64,000 nucleotides of DNA from Candidatus Nanohaloarchaea archaeon (GCA_014297435.1 JACOQA010000002.1:1-64000), one strand, 5' to 3'. Positions 52,310 to 61,327 are shown, counted from the stretch's first letter. A program made the numbers and translations. Notes: a model not told the origin generated them from the sequence alone.

Positions 52310-52532
52310 AAGGACTAGCAACAGCTAGAGCCTTGGGTCCCGTGATCCCAATTACAGGGAACGACCCAAACACAGTAACCGGGCGTACTTTTTTTCCGGG
52401 AATCGGGATCCCGCGGAGGAATGAACCCTCTCCGTTACCGATAACGGGTTCAGAGGTGAGTCGGCGGACGCACCTCTCGAATATAATAGAAGACACGCGA
52501 CACATCACCCCACAAGGTGAAACACACAAACT
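52310..52532 (+). promoter_or_regulatory. Highly structured leader (about 220 nt) of the S-layer gene
   Basis: Sequential stem-loops can be drawn. (1) AAGG/CCTT around CTAGC-AACA-GCTAG (52310-52334). (2) TTGGGTC/GACCCAA enclosing GTGAT-CCCA-ATTAC (52333-52369). (3) CGGGATCCCG (52404-52413). (4) CCGTTA-CCGA-TAACGG (52432-52447), with outer CCTCT/AGAGG. (5) AGAGGTG/CACCTCT (52452-52477), which excludes the outer part of (4). (6) TCACC-CCACAA-GGTGA (52505-52520), whose 3' arm is the Shine-Dalgarno site, 12 bases before the ATG at 52533. A seven-codon open frame (52421-52444) overlaps hairpin 4. The arrangement suggests mRNA stability or translation control of a very abundant protein. Confidence 0.55.
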
Positions 52533-55331
52533 ATGAATCTAAACATCAAAAAAGTAGGAAAGGCTGTAGCAGGCTCTGCACTCCTCGTAGGCGCAACGCT
52601 TACAGGAGCGGCCGGTCTTGCAGCAGCTCAGGATTCTGGATCCAATTCGATGGATCTAGGAGACTATCCAACACCATTCGTGTCCGAGGACGGACAGGTA
52701 CAGTCCACAATCGTAGTAGGAGAAAACGCAAAAACCGCAGACGTAGTAGGCGCAATCAACGTTGCCGGATCACTAGGACAGGCAGCAATGACAGAAGAAG
52801 AAGTATCCGCTGGATCTTCAGCAGCTTCTTGGAGTGCAACAAACGGAGTATCACTAGACACTTCCAACGACCAGCTGTTCTTCAACGACAACATCGACGA
52901 AGTAAGACAGACACTAACAGAAGACCAGCTTGACATCCTGCAGAGCCACGACGTTCTAACAGGCGACGCACAGCAGGAAGTAGAACAGTACCTCTACGTA
53001 GGAGAACAGAAAGTTCAGTACACACAGCCTGGCGACTCCGACGGAGACCCAGTTCTGAACGTAATGAACCCAAGCAGCGTCGACGTAGACGGACAGAACC
53101 TCTACAGACTTCAAGCTAACTTCGAAGACGGAGTAGAGTTCGAAGAAACAGCTGGAGAGAAGAACGAGGACGTTTACGGAGAAGAAATGGACCTCTTCGG
53201 AAAGACATTTACAATCTCACAGGACTCATTCACATCCGGTAACACAGGACAGCTAATCCTTTACGGATCTAGTCAGGACGTACAGATTTCGTCCGGAGAG
53301 TCCGCAACCGTCACAATTGACGGCGAAGACCACACAATCGCTGTACAGGCTGTTAACACTGAAGGAGTAGTTTACTCTGTTGACGGCGAAGCAGCAGAAC
53401 AGGACGACCTCGACGAAACATTCGACATCGGCGACACAGAAGTCAGAATCGACTCCAAGATCGACCTACAGGACGACCAAGGATCCGCAACATTCTCAGT
53501 AGGAAGCGAAAAACTTGTTCTTGAAGACGATTCGCCTGTAATGACAGGAGACGATGAAGAAGACGTTGAAGGAACACACGTCGGACTATCAACAACAGGA
53601 GACGGAGACATTTCCGACACCAACGAACCTGTCGAGCTTTCCAGCATCGAGATCGCTGTTGGTGCTGACGACAGCGACAACGACTACGTCGCAGCAGGAG
53701 AATCATTCGAAGATCCTGTGTTCGACGACCTAGAGTTCCACTTCGCAGGACTCAACCCTGACGCAGAGTCTGACGACACACCTCAGGTAGAGTTCACAGC
53801 TGACGACGAAACAGCAACAGTCAGCTTTGAAGACGGAGACGACTCAGCATCCCTAGGCTTCGTACATCCTGCAAACACAGACAGCGATGGATTCGGAGCA
53901 AACAGTCTAGCTGACGAAGACGGAGACGCAATCCACGTCTACGAAGGAGCAGCAGTCGAAGAAGACGAGTACTTCGTCTCTGATGCAGGCGACTTCGATC
54001 ACATGTGGGAAGTTACAGGAATCGACGCAGACACAGCAGATCAGAATTCGGATCACGGAGAAGAAGCAACAGTAGACCTAGAAGACAAGGTCTCAGGAGC
54101 TTCAGTTGAAGTAGATGTAACACACACATCGTCAAACAGCAACAACGTCTATTCCGGAACGGAAGTCATCGACGGACAGACCTATGAGTTCACAGTTTCC
54201 GGCGCTGACACAGAAAATACAACAGTTTCCGCAACATACGGAGACGACACCACACATCACGTCTACTCTGCAGTCGACACAGAAAGTGGAGCTTCAGTAG
54301 CATTCCTAAAGTCACAGACTGATGCCGTTTCAAGTAACTCTGGAGATTTCAGTAGCAACGACCAGACCGAGACAATAGTCCTTCCAAGTACAGAAAGCAG
54401 TGGGACACAAGAACTAGACATCACATTTAGTGACGATAATGATGCAGTATCGGTAGCAATCGGCGACAACGCAGCTGAATCTATTTCATCAAGCTCCGAT
54501 TCAACGAGTGAACGAGAAGTAACTGTTGGATCTATGACGTACGATGTCACTCTAACTGTAGATAGTGCTCCAGCCGATGATGAGGTAGACTACTCAGTTG
54601 ACATCGACCCTCAAGTTACCGGCGGAGAGGATATTGCCGGACCTTCGGCAGCAGTCATCCAGCCTCAGGACGACGACGATAACGAGGGAAGTTACCTCGT
54701 TACACCAGGAGTCGACTCTGACGACGATGAGATGGACATCGGAAGCAGCAACGCAGAAGTCCACTACGACGGAGAGGACTACAACGGCAAGACTCTGGAC
54801 GAGACGGACGAAGACGTAGAGTCCAACTACAACACCTACGGAACTTACACCGAGCTCGACACAGATGAGCAGGGAATGTTCACTCTGAACATTCCAGACG
54901 CACAGGCTACAGCTGGTGCAGCATTCACAGGACAGGACGGAGAACTTTCCGCTTCTGGTTCCGCAGGATCTGTCACCACGATGAGTCCTACAGGATGGCC
55001 TGACGCTGCGGCTCTCGACTCAGAAGTTTCGGGATCCGACAGGAACGGCAACCTAATCCTTGTAGGAGGACCTGCAGTCAACACGCTGACTGAAGAACTT
55101 GCTTCCGCGAACAAGACGTGGACAGCAGATCAGTACAGCGAAGGAGACTACGTCCTTGACCTCACAGACGGATTCCAGAACGACGACGGCAACCACGCCC
55201 TAGTTGTAGCTGGATACGGAGCAGAGGACACGACAGCAGCAGCGAACTACCTGGCAAACTACCAGGACAACATGGACGAGATGGACGGAGAGACCACGCT
55301 GCAGAAGTCGACAGTCTCAACATCCCAGTAA
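52533..55331 (+). CDS. S-layer protein, methanococcal type, main copy
   Basis: 932 residues. A signal peptide (VGKAVAGSALLVGATLTGAA, to about residue 33) precedes the mature start. The N-terminal domain shows DLGDYPTPFVSEDGQVQSTI and VVGENAKTADVVGAINVAGS, the signature of methanococcal S-layer N domains. The C-terminal domain shows LILVGGPAVNTLTEELASAN and ALVVAGYGAEDTTAAANYLA, the S-layer C domain. The middle is acidic beta-sandwich material. No membrane anchor or PGF motif is seen. Codons are strongly biased (GGA, ACA, GAC, TTC), as expected for a highly expressed gene. It should form the cell's surface lattice. It is preceded by a structured leader and followed by a pyrimidine-rich terminator region (55332-55375). 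Confidence 0.88.
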   Translation: MNLNIKKVGKAVAGSALLVGATLTGAAGLAAAQDSGSNSMDLGDYPTPFVSEDGQVQSTIVVGENAKTADVVGAINVAGSLGQAAMTEEEVSAGSSAASWSATNGVSLDTSNDQLFFNDNIDEVRQTLTEDQLDILQSHDVLTGDAQQEVEQYLYVGEQKVQYTQPGDSDGDPVLNVMNPSSVDVDGQNLYRLQANFEDGVEFEETAGEKNEDVYGEEMDLFGKTFTISQDSFTSGNTGQLILYGSSQDVQISSGESATVTIDGEDHTIAVQAVNTEGVVYSVDGEAAEQDDLDETFDIGDTEVRIDSKIDLQDDQGSATFSVGSEKLVLEDDSPVMTGDDEEDVEGTHVGLSTTGDGDISDTNEPVELSSIEIAVGADDSDNDYVAAGESFEDPVFDDLEFHFAGLNPDAESDDTPQVEFTADDETATVSFEDGDDSASLGFVHPANTDSDGFGANSLADEDGDAIHVYEGAAVEEDEYFVSDAGDFDHMWEVTGIDADTADQNSDHGEEATVDLEDKVSGASVEVDVTHTSSNSNNVYSGTEVIDGQTYEFTVSGADTENTTVSATYGDDTTHHVYSAVDTESGASVAFLKSQTDAVSSNSGDFSSNDQTETIVLPSTESSGTQELDITFSDDNDAVSVAIGDNAAESISSSSDSTSEREVTVGSMTYDVTLTVDSAPADDEVDYSVDIDPQVTGGEDIAGPSAAVIQPQDDDDNEGSYLVTPGVDSDDDEMDIGSSNAEVHYDGEDYNGKTLDETDEDVESNYNTYGTYTELDTDEQGMFTLNIPDAQATAGAAFTGQDGELSASGSAGSVTTMSPTGWPDAAALDSEVSGSDRNGNLILVGGPAVNTLTEELASANKTWTADQYSEGDYVLDLTDGFQNDDGNHALVVAGYGAEDTTAAANYLANYQDNMDEMDGETTLQKSTVSTSQ

Positions 55332-55334
55332 AAC

Positions 55335-55375
55335 GGGATATCTTTTCCTTTCCTTTCCTTTTCTATTTTCTACCG
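55335..55375 (+). terminator. Pyrimidine-rich terminator after the S-layer gene
   Basis: CTTTTCCTTTCCTTTCC followed by TTTTCTATTTTC directly after the stop codon is a long T/C-rich run without a clear hairpin, the form usual for archaeal transcription ends. It contains a short direct repeat of CCTTT. Confidence 0.5.
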
Positions 55376-55456
55376 AGAACTTTTTCTCAAGAATAACCAA
55401 AATCCCTGTAGTCATAATCAACAATAGTATTAAGTGTTGAGAATCAAATCAGGGAT

Positions 55457-55579
55457 ATGACAGAGAAGCTGGAAAATCCGGTTGAAAAGGTCAATAACCT
55501 TTCGGATGAAGAGATAAACCGGATTTCCGAGGAAAGACTTGAAAGTTTTAAGGAGAAGCTTAGAGAGTACTTTGAGTAG
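55457..55579 (+). CDS. Small acidic/charged protein, 40 aa
   Basis: Forty residues beginning TEKLENPVEKVNNLSDEEIN and ending FKEKLREYFE, all helix-forming. The ATG lies about 26-30 bases after AGTATTAAGTG, a leaderless arrangement, which supports expression. It is a short gene of unknown role between the S-layer gene and the toxin-antitoxin-like pair. Confidence 0.45.
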   Translation: MTEKLENPVEKVNNLSDEEINRISEERLESFKEKLREYFE

Positions 55580-55637
55580 ATTCCTACATACTATTAGCGT
55601 TCTTTTTCAATAAATTGCAGATTCTAAAAAAGAGAGG

Positions 55638-55982
55638 TTATGCTGTTGCAGCCGGAGTCTCTAGACTTACAGACTGAGTTATTTTCTCTCCATCCATTTC
55701 AGACTTTATTATGACTGCTACCATTTGGAAACTCCCTGCCTGATTGATCTTTTTCTCGGCTGACTGTATGTTTTCCAGCAACTCTATAGCTTTTTCGACT
55801 GAAATATCGGTCAGGCCAGATATGACTTCTGAAGCATTTAGTATCTCTACACCTACCACCTCTCTATTTGAGTTGAGCTGTAAGATAAACCCTCCTTTGG
55901 GGATACTTTCAACACTTTTCCCTTCATTTATGTACAGAACATCTCTTTCTTGGTCATATTTTGACTTTGCCATTTTATCCAT
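55638..55982 (-). CDS. DUF2283-type small protein (antitoxin-like)
   Basis: 114 residues from the ATG at 55980-55982 (a second ATG lies at 55973). The N-terminal 65 residues, SKYDQERDVLYINEGKSVES then LQLNSNREVVGVEILNASEV, match DUF2283, a small beta-rich family often paired with toxins. The C-terminal part (QMVAVIIKSEMDGEKITQSV) is an extension. The ATG overlaps the stop of the upstream gene, so the two are translationally coupled, as in toxin-antitoxin pairs. Confidence 0.7.
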   Translation of the reverse strand: MDKMAKSKYDQERDVLYINEGKSVESIPKGGFILQLNSNREVVGVEILNASEVISGLTDISVEKAIELLENIQSAEKKINQAGSFQMVAVIIKSEMDGEKITQSVSLETPAATA

Positions 55983-56328
55983 ATTGTTTTGCCAGTTCTT
56001 TCGGTTTTGCGTAATTACGATTGGTCTGAAAAGCTGTCACTATCTCTACTTTCTTATCGTTAATATCTACGCCAGTTAATAAATAATATTGTGTGGACTT
56101 GTGAAAAACTATGTTGTATCTATGCCCAAACTTCTTTTCTCCTTTATAGTCAAAAGCCAGAGCTTTCTCATTCCAGGGAGTCTCAACTGTCTCTCTAACC
56201 TCTTCCTTCGTCAAATTAGGTCTATCAGGTAAAGAATCTCTGATAAAATGATTAGTGAATGTTATCTCACGTCTCTTAACTTCTCCTTCTAGTTCTAGTA
56301 ATGATCTCACAGGGTGAATTTCAGCCAT
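55975..56328 (-). CDS. RelE/DUF4258-like toxin candidate
   Basis: 117 residues. EITFTNHFIRDSLPDRPNLT opens a small domain, LTKEEVRETVETPWNEKALA follows, then strands YNIVFHKSTQYYLLTGVDI and VEIVTAFQTNRNYAKPKEL. The order of a basic helical start, three strands and a closing positive segment resembles the RelE/DUF4258 fold of mRNA-cleaving toxins. It comes first in a coupled pair with a DUF2283-type gene; toxin-first order is seen in several archaeal pairs. TTACCTTATC about 25 bases upstream is the likely TATA element. Confidence 0.6.
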   Translation of the reverse strand: MAEIHPVRSLLELEGEVKRREITFTNHFIRDSLPDRPNLTKEEVRETVETPWNEKALAFDYKGEKKFGHRYNIVFHKSTQYYLLTGVDINDKKVEIVTAFQTNRNYAKPKELAKQYG

Positions 56329-56507
56329 TCAGGATTCTAACAAGATAAGGTAAAAGTATCTTAAAGTAGATAATCCTCCAGGTTTAATAGAAAAAGACTG
56401 CTCAACTTTCATTTGTTGGACATCGATATCTTTTGGTGCGGATGTAGCCATGAACCGTTAAATTTATTACTCTGGTGATACTATAGAATTCATAGGTGAT
56501 TCAATTC

Positions 56508-56741
56508 ATGGCTTCAGTTTCGGTCAAACTACCTGATAACTTGAAGAAGCAGATAGAGGAAAGAACAGAGGAAGAAGGCTACATGAACACTTCCGAGTAT
56601 ATTAGACAGGCTGTGAGAGAGAAAGTTAAAGAAGAGACCCGGTTATACCCTGACGAGCTTAGAAGGCTCATTAAACAGGGAGAAGATCCAGAAAAAGGCG
56701 AGAACCACAGTTTGGAAGAAGTGAAAGAAGAGTTCAGATAA
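56508..56741 (+). CDS. Ribbon-helix-helix antitoxin
   Basis: 77 residues from the ATG at 56508. ASVSVKLPDNLKKQIEERTE is the DNA-binding beta strand and first helix of an RHH (CopG/ParD) domain; YMNTSEYIRQAVREKVKEE is the second helix. The acidic tail (GENHSLEEVKEEFR) would wrap the toxin. It likely represses its own promoter. CTATAGAAT at 56481-56489 and GGTGAT at 56495-56500 provide the promoter and a possible SD. The toxin gene follows three bases later. Confidence 0.82.
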   Translation: MASVSVKLPDNLKKQIEERTEEEGYMNTSEYIRQAVREKVKEETRLYPDELRRLIKQGEDPEKGENHSLEEVKEEFR

Positions 56742-56744
56742 CTT

Positions 56745-57050
56745 ATGGAGGTAATTGTAAAAGAGGGAGCTCGTCAAGATCTGGCCAGTTTAGAGGAAGG
56801 ACTCAGAGATAGAGTTTTAGATGAAATAGAAAAGTTGGAGAAGAATGCAACACCCGATAACTCAACTTTTGTAGAAGTCGGCGACATGGAACTTTTCCGC
56901 CTTAAATTACAGGAAGAGGACAGGAACTCCAAGCTCACCCATCGCGTATTCTACCAAATTAAGGATAACAAGGTCTACATCAGAGGGATTTTCCACAGAC
57001 ATAAAGGATATGGAACTGAAACTAGGGAAGAACTTGAAGAAAGGATTTGA
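56745..57050 (+). CDS. RelE/ParE-family toxin
   Basis: 101 residues. EVIVKEGARQDLASLEEGLR is the opening strand and helix, FVEVGDMELFRLKLQEEDRN and KLTHRVFYQIKDNKVYIRGI form the beta-sheet of the RelE/ParE fold, and FHRHKGYGTE is the closing strand. The F-R-L-K and H-R-V-F-Y basic/aromatic positions fit the ribosome-dependent mRNA-cleaving RelE group, but ParE-type activity cannot be excluded. It follows the RHH antitoxin gene. Confidence 0.82.
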   Translation: MEVIVKEGARQDLASLEEGLRDRVLDEIEKLEKNATPDNSTFVEVGDMELFRLKLQEEDRNSKLTHRVFYQIKDNKVYIRGIFHRHKGYGTETREELEERI

Positions 57051-57215
57051 ACCGATTGATTGGCAGAAACCTCTAGAAAAGATTAGATCCCTATAGAATT
57101 TCCTATCAGAGCTTTTCATACAACCGATTTAGATACTTGATTACAACCTGAAATTCTTCTCCCGGCTTTATCAATAACCGAGAATAATTGTTCTATTATA
57201 TTTGGTGAACTCTGT

Positions 57216-60200
57216 ATGAAGGATATCAAGAAAATTGGAAAGATCGGTGCCTCACTCCTAGTAGGCGTCACCTTAACCGCGTCAGCCGCGGCAAACCTAG
57301 ATGACTACCCACAACCGTTTGTTGATGACCAAGGAATGGTCGACTCAACCATAGTGGTGGGAGAAAACGCAAAAACAGCCGATGTTGTGGGAGCAATAAA
57401 TATGGCGGGAAGCCTCTCACAGCAAGCAACTACAACAGAAAAGGTTTCTGGGGCAGCACAGTCTTGGAGCATGTCACAGGGAGCAACACTCGATACTTCG
57501 AACGACAACCTGTTCTTCCACGACATGATCAGCTCCGTAAGACAGACTTTAACCGAAAACGATCTCTCCGCACTACAGACAACAACAGGTCTTTCGGGTG
57601 ACGCAGAACAAGACATCGAACAGTACCTGTACGTTGGAGATCAAAAGATTGAGTTCGGAAAGACAGATGACGAAGAAGACCCTGAAGTATACGTAAACAA
57701 CCCTTCAACGGTCGAGGCAGACACACCAGGAAGCTATCTATACCAGTTACAGGCAAACTTCCAGGAAGGAGTAGACTTCTACGACAGTTCAGAAACAACC
57801 AATAAGAATACGGATGTCTACGGCGAAGAACTGGAGATGTTCGGAAAAACCTTTACAGTATCACAGGACTCGTTTACATCCAGTAACTCCGGCCAGCTAG
57901 TTCTCTACGGATCCAGCCAAGACGTACAGATAAGCTCGGGAGAATCAGCCACAATTACAATCGATGGAGAGGACCACACCATAAGCGTTCAAGCAGTAAA
58001 CACCGAAGGAGTTGTCTACTCAGTTGATGGAGAATCAGCTGAACAGGACAACGTAGATGAAACCTTCGATATTGGAGATACGGAAGTACGTATTGATTCG
58101 AAGATCAACCTGAAAGATGATACAGGAAGTGCCACTTTCTCGGTAGGTTCTGAAAAACTCATTCTTGAAGACGACTCATCGGTTATGACCGGCGATGATG
58201 AGGAAGAAGTCGAAGGAACCGATGTCAAACTTGAGTTAAGCGATGATGGTTCTGACGGTGACGTAACTGATGGAGACGGAAGTATCGAACTTTCATCCGT
58301 GAAGGTTGCGGTAGGCGCAGCAGATAGCGATGAAAACTACGTAAGTTCAGAACAAAAGTTCGAGGACCCTGTTTTCGGAAGCCTTTCATTCAGCTTCGAA
58401 GGACTATCCTCACTAAACGAGGGAGAGGACATCGAAGTACAGGCACAGAACGACGAAACAGTTGAAGTTTCAACAAACGAAATAACGCAAGGATTCGCCC
58501 ATTACGATGGAAGCTTTTCCCTAGCGGATGATGATGGCGACAAGATTGTCGCGGTCGAAGGCGAACCGGTACAGGAAGACGAGTACTTCACATCTGATGC
58601 AGGCGACTTCTCGCACTTCTGGGAAGTTACAGGACTCGACGCGGACGCACAAGATCCTTCAAGCGGGGACACAGCAACAGTCGAACTCGAAGACAAAATC
58701 TCAGGATCTTCAATCGAAGTCGAACTAGATGCTAACGATGTCGAAAGCGGAGCAGGAGACTCCACACGTGAATACGAAGCAGAGAAAGTTATCGACGGAC
58801 AGACCTACCACTTCTCCTACAACACCGTCTCAAGTGGAGATGAAAACGACGACGAGGTAGAAGTTACTTGGGGAACTGACTCCGACTACTCAGCGACAGG
58901 CTCAGCAAGCTCAGGAGCCACAACAGCATTCCCAACAATCAAAACCGATAACGGAGCAAGACTAGCATTCTACGATCCGGGACAAGATCCTTCCGGTATT
59001 TCAATAGGAGCAAGCCTTACCGGTTTCAGTTCGGATGAAAAATTCTTCGATGTGGCAATTCAGACCAACGAGGGAACTAACGGCTTCGGTTCAGGAGACG
59101 ATATAGTCAGGGATATAGGGGGCTCAGGAACATACTCAGACTCGGCCGACACTAATGTAGCCGGCACAAACCCTTCAGACGGGACATCATTAACAACTTC
59201 AAATCCTTGGAGTGGGGCTACAAATCCTATCGCTTTCGTGGATGACAGTGATTCAACCTGGGAGTCCGGAAGCGACCTAATTATCGAAGACCTGAACAAC
59301 GGAGGAACTGTTTCTTTGGAAGCTGACACCACAGTCAGCCGCGGATCGGATACAACAGTCGATGTAACAGCCGGAACATCACTTAACGACTTAGATGAAA
59401 CAACCTATCTGGCTGTAGATAACGGCAACAACGGCTTCGACGCAGGAACCGATGATGATATAGTAACAGACGATGACGAAGACGGTGTTTACACCTCATC
59501 AGCCGACGTTCTAGCTGATGCAAACGGAGCATCCGGAACAAGCTTCGGAGGAGGAACACCTGCAAGCATCTCCACCGGAGACTCACTTACAGCCTTCGAT
59601 GACACCGATAACGTCTACCTTATTGACACCAACAACGACGGACTACAAGCATCAGGTAACGACGATGTACTGTTCGTTGACGGAGACGGAGACGGCGATT
59701 CAACAACGGGAACCGTAAACACAATCATCAACCAGTCAGTTGACTCGACCTTTACAGGTTCACAGCTCACTAGCTCAAACCCAATCTCATTCAACGACCA
59801 AGACTCGGATGGAACCACAGGAAACGGCGAGTATGAACTCGGACAGGACATCTACGTCGAGGAGAACACAGCGGGAGCCAGAACTTACTCTGCTTCAGCC
59901 GATACCGTGGTAAACGACGAAGGGTCTGCCGATAGAGATGCTGGAGACAGCCTTGTAAGTGTGGGTTCTAACGCCTACTACCACGATGCAGATTCAGGCG
60001 GAACCTACACTTCTGGCGATGAAATCTACCTTGACCTAGATAGTGACTCACAGTACACCGCTCAAGCCGATAACCATATCGCAGGCATCACACTATCAAC
60101 AGCAGGCGCAGGAACATCGGTTAACACCGGAAATCCTTGGAGTGCAGCTAATCCGCCTGTAGCGTTCTACGACGACGGTTCAGGATCATGGGAATCCGGC

Positions 60201-61169
60201 AACGATGTCATAGTCACAGATGACGACGGAGACAACGTCTACACAAGTCAGGCTGACACCCTAATCGACGATACCGACGGCACACAGGACGTGACGAATG
60301 GAGACCCACTTACAGGTTTCGCGGCTGCCACAAAGTACGAGGATGCCAACTCCAACACGCAGTTTGATTCCAGTGAAGTAGTGGTCGACGATTCCGATAC
60401 TGACGGAACCTACGACTCAGGAGAGACGATTCTGGCAAACGGAGGATCTTCAGGGAACATCCAGTACTGGTCCACCGATTCTTCGGAGACTTCTGGAGTT
60501 ACAGGTTTGAACTCGATTCTTCCTTCGAAGCCAGGACTTGTGGTTATTGAGGAGGAGACGGAGAACGGCGATCAGCACAGTTACACGGTCACACCGGGTT
60601 ATGATGGAGGTGATTCTGAGGTAACGGTTAATCAGCCTAGCTACAGTAGTTCGAACAGGCAGACCGCAACTCTTGAGTCGAACGATGACATTACTGCGGG
60701 AGTGGACCGTTACGGTGTCTACACAGAACATGACTCTGATGGACAGGGCTCGCTAACCCTGAACTACCCTGATTCGCAGGCAACTGCTGGAGCCGGCTTC
60801 GGAACCGGAGAATTAAGTTCGACAGGAAGTTCCAGCGTTCAGAGACCTGCCGGATGGCCTAACGCAGCAACCCTGGACACACAAGCCAGTCAGGACCAAA
60901 ACATGATTCTGGTTGGAGGTCCGGCAGTCAACACGTTGACAGAGACCTTGGCAGAGAACAACCAGACCAAGTCCTCGAGCGAGTACCAAGAGGACATGTG
61001 GATGCTTCAGACGGTTGAAAACGCTTTCAACCAGAACCAGGCATTAGTGGTTGCAGGGCACTCTGCCGAAGACACTCAGGCGGCTTCGAACTACCTTGCC
61101 AATTACCAGGACCACCAAGACGAGATGACTGGCAAGAGCTTGGAGAAGACAACGGTTTCAACACAGTGA
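57216..61169 (+). CDS. S-layer paralogue with acidic repeat expansion
   Basis: 1317 residues. A signal peptide (IGKIGASLLVGVTLTASAAA) is followed by DDYPQPFVDDQGMVDSTIVV and VGENAKTADVVGAINMAGSL, nearly identical to the main S-layer protein. The end has MILVGGPAVNTLTETLAENN and ALVVAGHSAEDTQAASNYLA. Between about residues 590 and 1075 it gains roughly eight repeats of about 60 residues with the pattern D-x-D-x-D-G-x-Y-T-S-x-A-D-T (for example VTDDDGDNVYTSQADTLI), resembling calcium-binding, dockerin-like loops. Its codon use differs from the main copy although the shared protein segments are almost the same. GGTGA at 57203-57207 serves as SD. Confidence 0.85.
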   Translation: MKDIKKIGKIGASLLVGVTLTASAAANLDDYPQPFVDDQGMVDSTIVVGENAKTADVVGAINMAGSLSQQATTTEKVSGAAQSWSMSQGATLDTSNDNLFFHDMISSVRQTLTENDLSALQTTTGLSGDAEQDIEQYLYVGDQKIEFGKTDDEEDPEVYVNNPSTVEADTPGSYLYQLQANFQEGVDFYDSSETTNKNTDVYGEELEMFGKTFTVSQDSFTSSNSGQLVLYGSSQDVQISSGESATITIDGEDHTISVQAVNTEGVVYSVDGESAEQDNVDETFDIGDTEVRIDSKINLKDDTGSATFSVGSEKLILEDDSSVMTGDDEEEVEGTDVKLELSDDGSDGDVTDGDGSIELSSVKVAVGAADSDENYVSSEQKFEDPVFGSLSFSFEGLSSLNEGEDIEVQAQNDETVEVSTNEITQGFAHYDGSFSLADDDGDKIVAVEGEPVQEDEYFTSDAGDFSHFWEVTGLDADAQDPSSGDTATVELEDKISGSSIEVELDANDVESGAGDSTREYEAEKVIDGQTYHFSYNTVSSGDENDDEVEVTWGTDSDYSATGSASSGATTAFPTIKTDNGARLAFYDPGQDPSGISIGASLTGFSSDEKFFDVAIQTNEGTNGFGSGDDIVRDIGGSGTYSDSADTNVAGTNPSDGTSLTTSNPWSGATNPIAFVDDSDSTWESGSDLIIEDLNNGGTVSLEADTTVSRGSDTTVDVTAGTSLNDLDETTYLAVDNGNNGFDAGTDDDIVTDDDEDGVYTSSADVLADANGASGTSFGGGTPASISTGDSLTAFDDTDNVYLIDTNNDGLQASGNDDVLFVDGDGDGDSTTGTVNTIINQSVDSTFTGSQLTSSNPISFNDQDSDGTTGNGEYELGQDIYVEENTAGARTYSASADTVVNDEGSADRDAGDSLVSVGSNAYYHDADSGGTYTSGDEIYLDLDSDSQYTAQADNHIAGITLSTAGAGTSVNTGNPWSAANPPVAFYDDGSGSWESGNDVIVTDDDGDNVYTSQADTLIDDTDGTQDVTNGDPLTGFAAATKYEDANSNTQFDSSEVVVDDSDTDGTYDSGETILANGGSSGNIQYWSTDSSETSGVTGLNSILPSKPGLVVIEEETENGDQHSYTVTPGYDGGDSEVTVNQPSYSSSNRQTATLESNDDITAGVDRYGVYTEHDSDGQGSLTLNYPDSQATAGAGFGTGELSSTGSSSVQRPAGWPNAATLDTQASQDQNMILVGGPAVNTLTETLAENNQTKSSSEYQEDMWMLQTVENAFNQNQALVVAGHSAEDTQAASNYLANYQDHQDEMTGKSLEKTTVSTQ
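58985..60440 (+). repeat. About eight acidic tandem repeats within the S-layer paralogue
   Basis: The protein segment is built of units about 55-65 residues long. Each has an aromatic-aspartate start (YYHDADSGGTYTSGDEIYL), a D-x-D-x-D core, and a closing (Y/T)-(T/S)-x-(A/S)-AD-T-x-I/V. Intervening turns are often GTSLTTSNPWSGA or GTSVNTGNPWSAA. Identity between units is modest, so the repeats are old. The aspartate spacing suggests binding of Ca2+ or other cations. Confidence 0.7.
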
Positions 61170-61309
61170 TCGGCACCTCCTCTCAATCAATTTTCTCTTT
61201 CTTCTCTTGTATTCGAACTAAATTAGGAAACGTCTCAACCAAAGATACGATTGCTCCTTGTTCAAACGGTGTTCTAGGCGTATAATAATCGTTTACTTTC
61301 TGGAGAGTC

Positions 61310-61327
61310 CCTGTCTTTGACAGGTGG
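61310..61327 (+). promoter_or_regulatory. Hairpin covering the Shine-Dalgarno site of the third S-layer gene
   Basis: CCTGTC-TTT-GACAGG (61310-61324) is a perfect six-base-pair hairpin. Its 3' arm includes the first four bases of AGGTGG (61322-61327), the only SD-like site before the ATG at 61338. A TATA element GTATAATAATC at about 61280-61290 predicts a transcript start near 61310, so the hairpin would sit at the very 5' end of the mRNA. Confidence 0.5.

Noticed and set aside
53443-53706. Long antisense frames within the S-layer genes (also at 54263-54550 and 57305-57616)
   Set aside because: Serine- or arginine-rich mirror frames caused by the biased GAC/TCC codon use of the sense genes.
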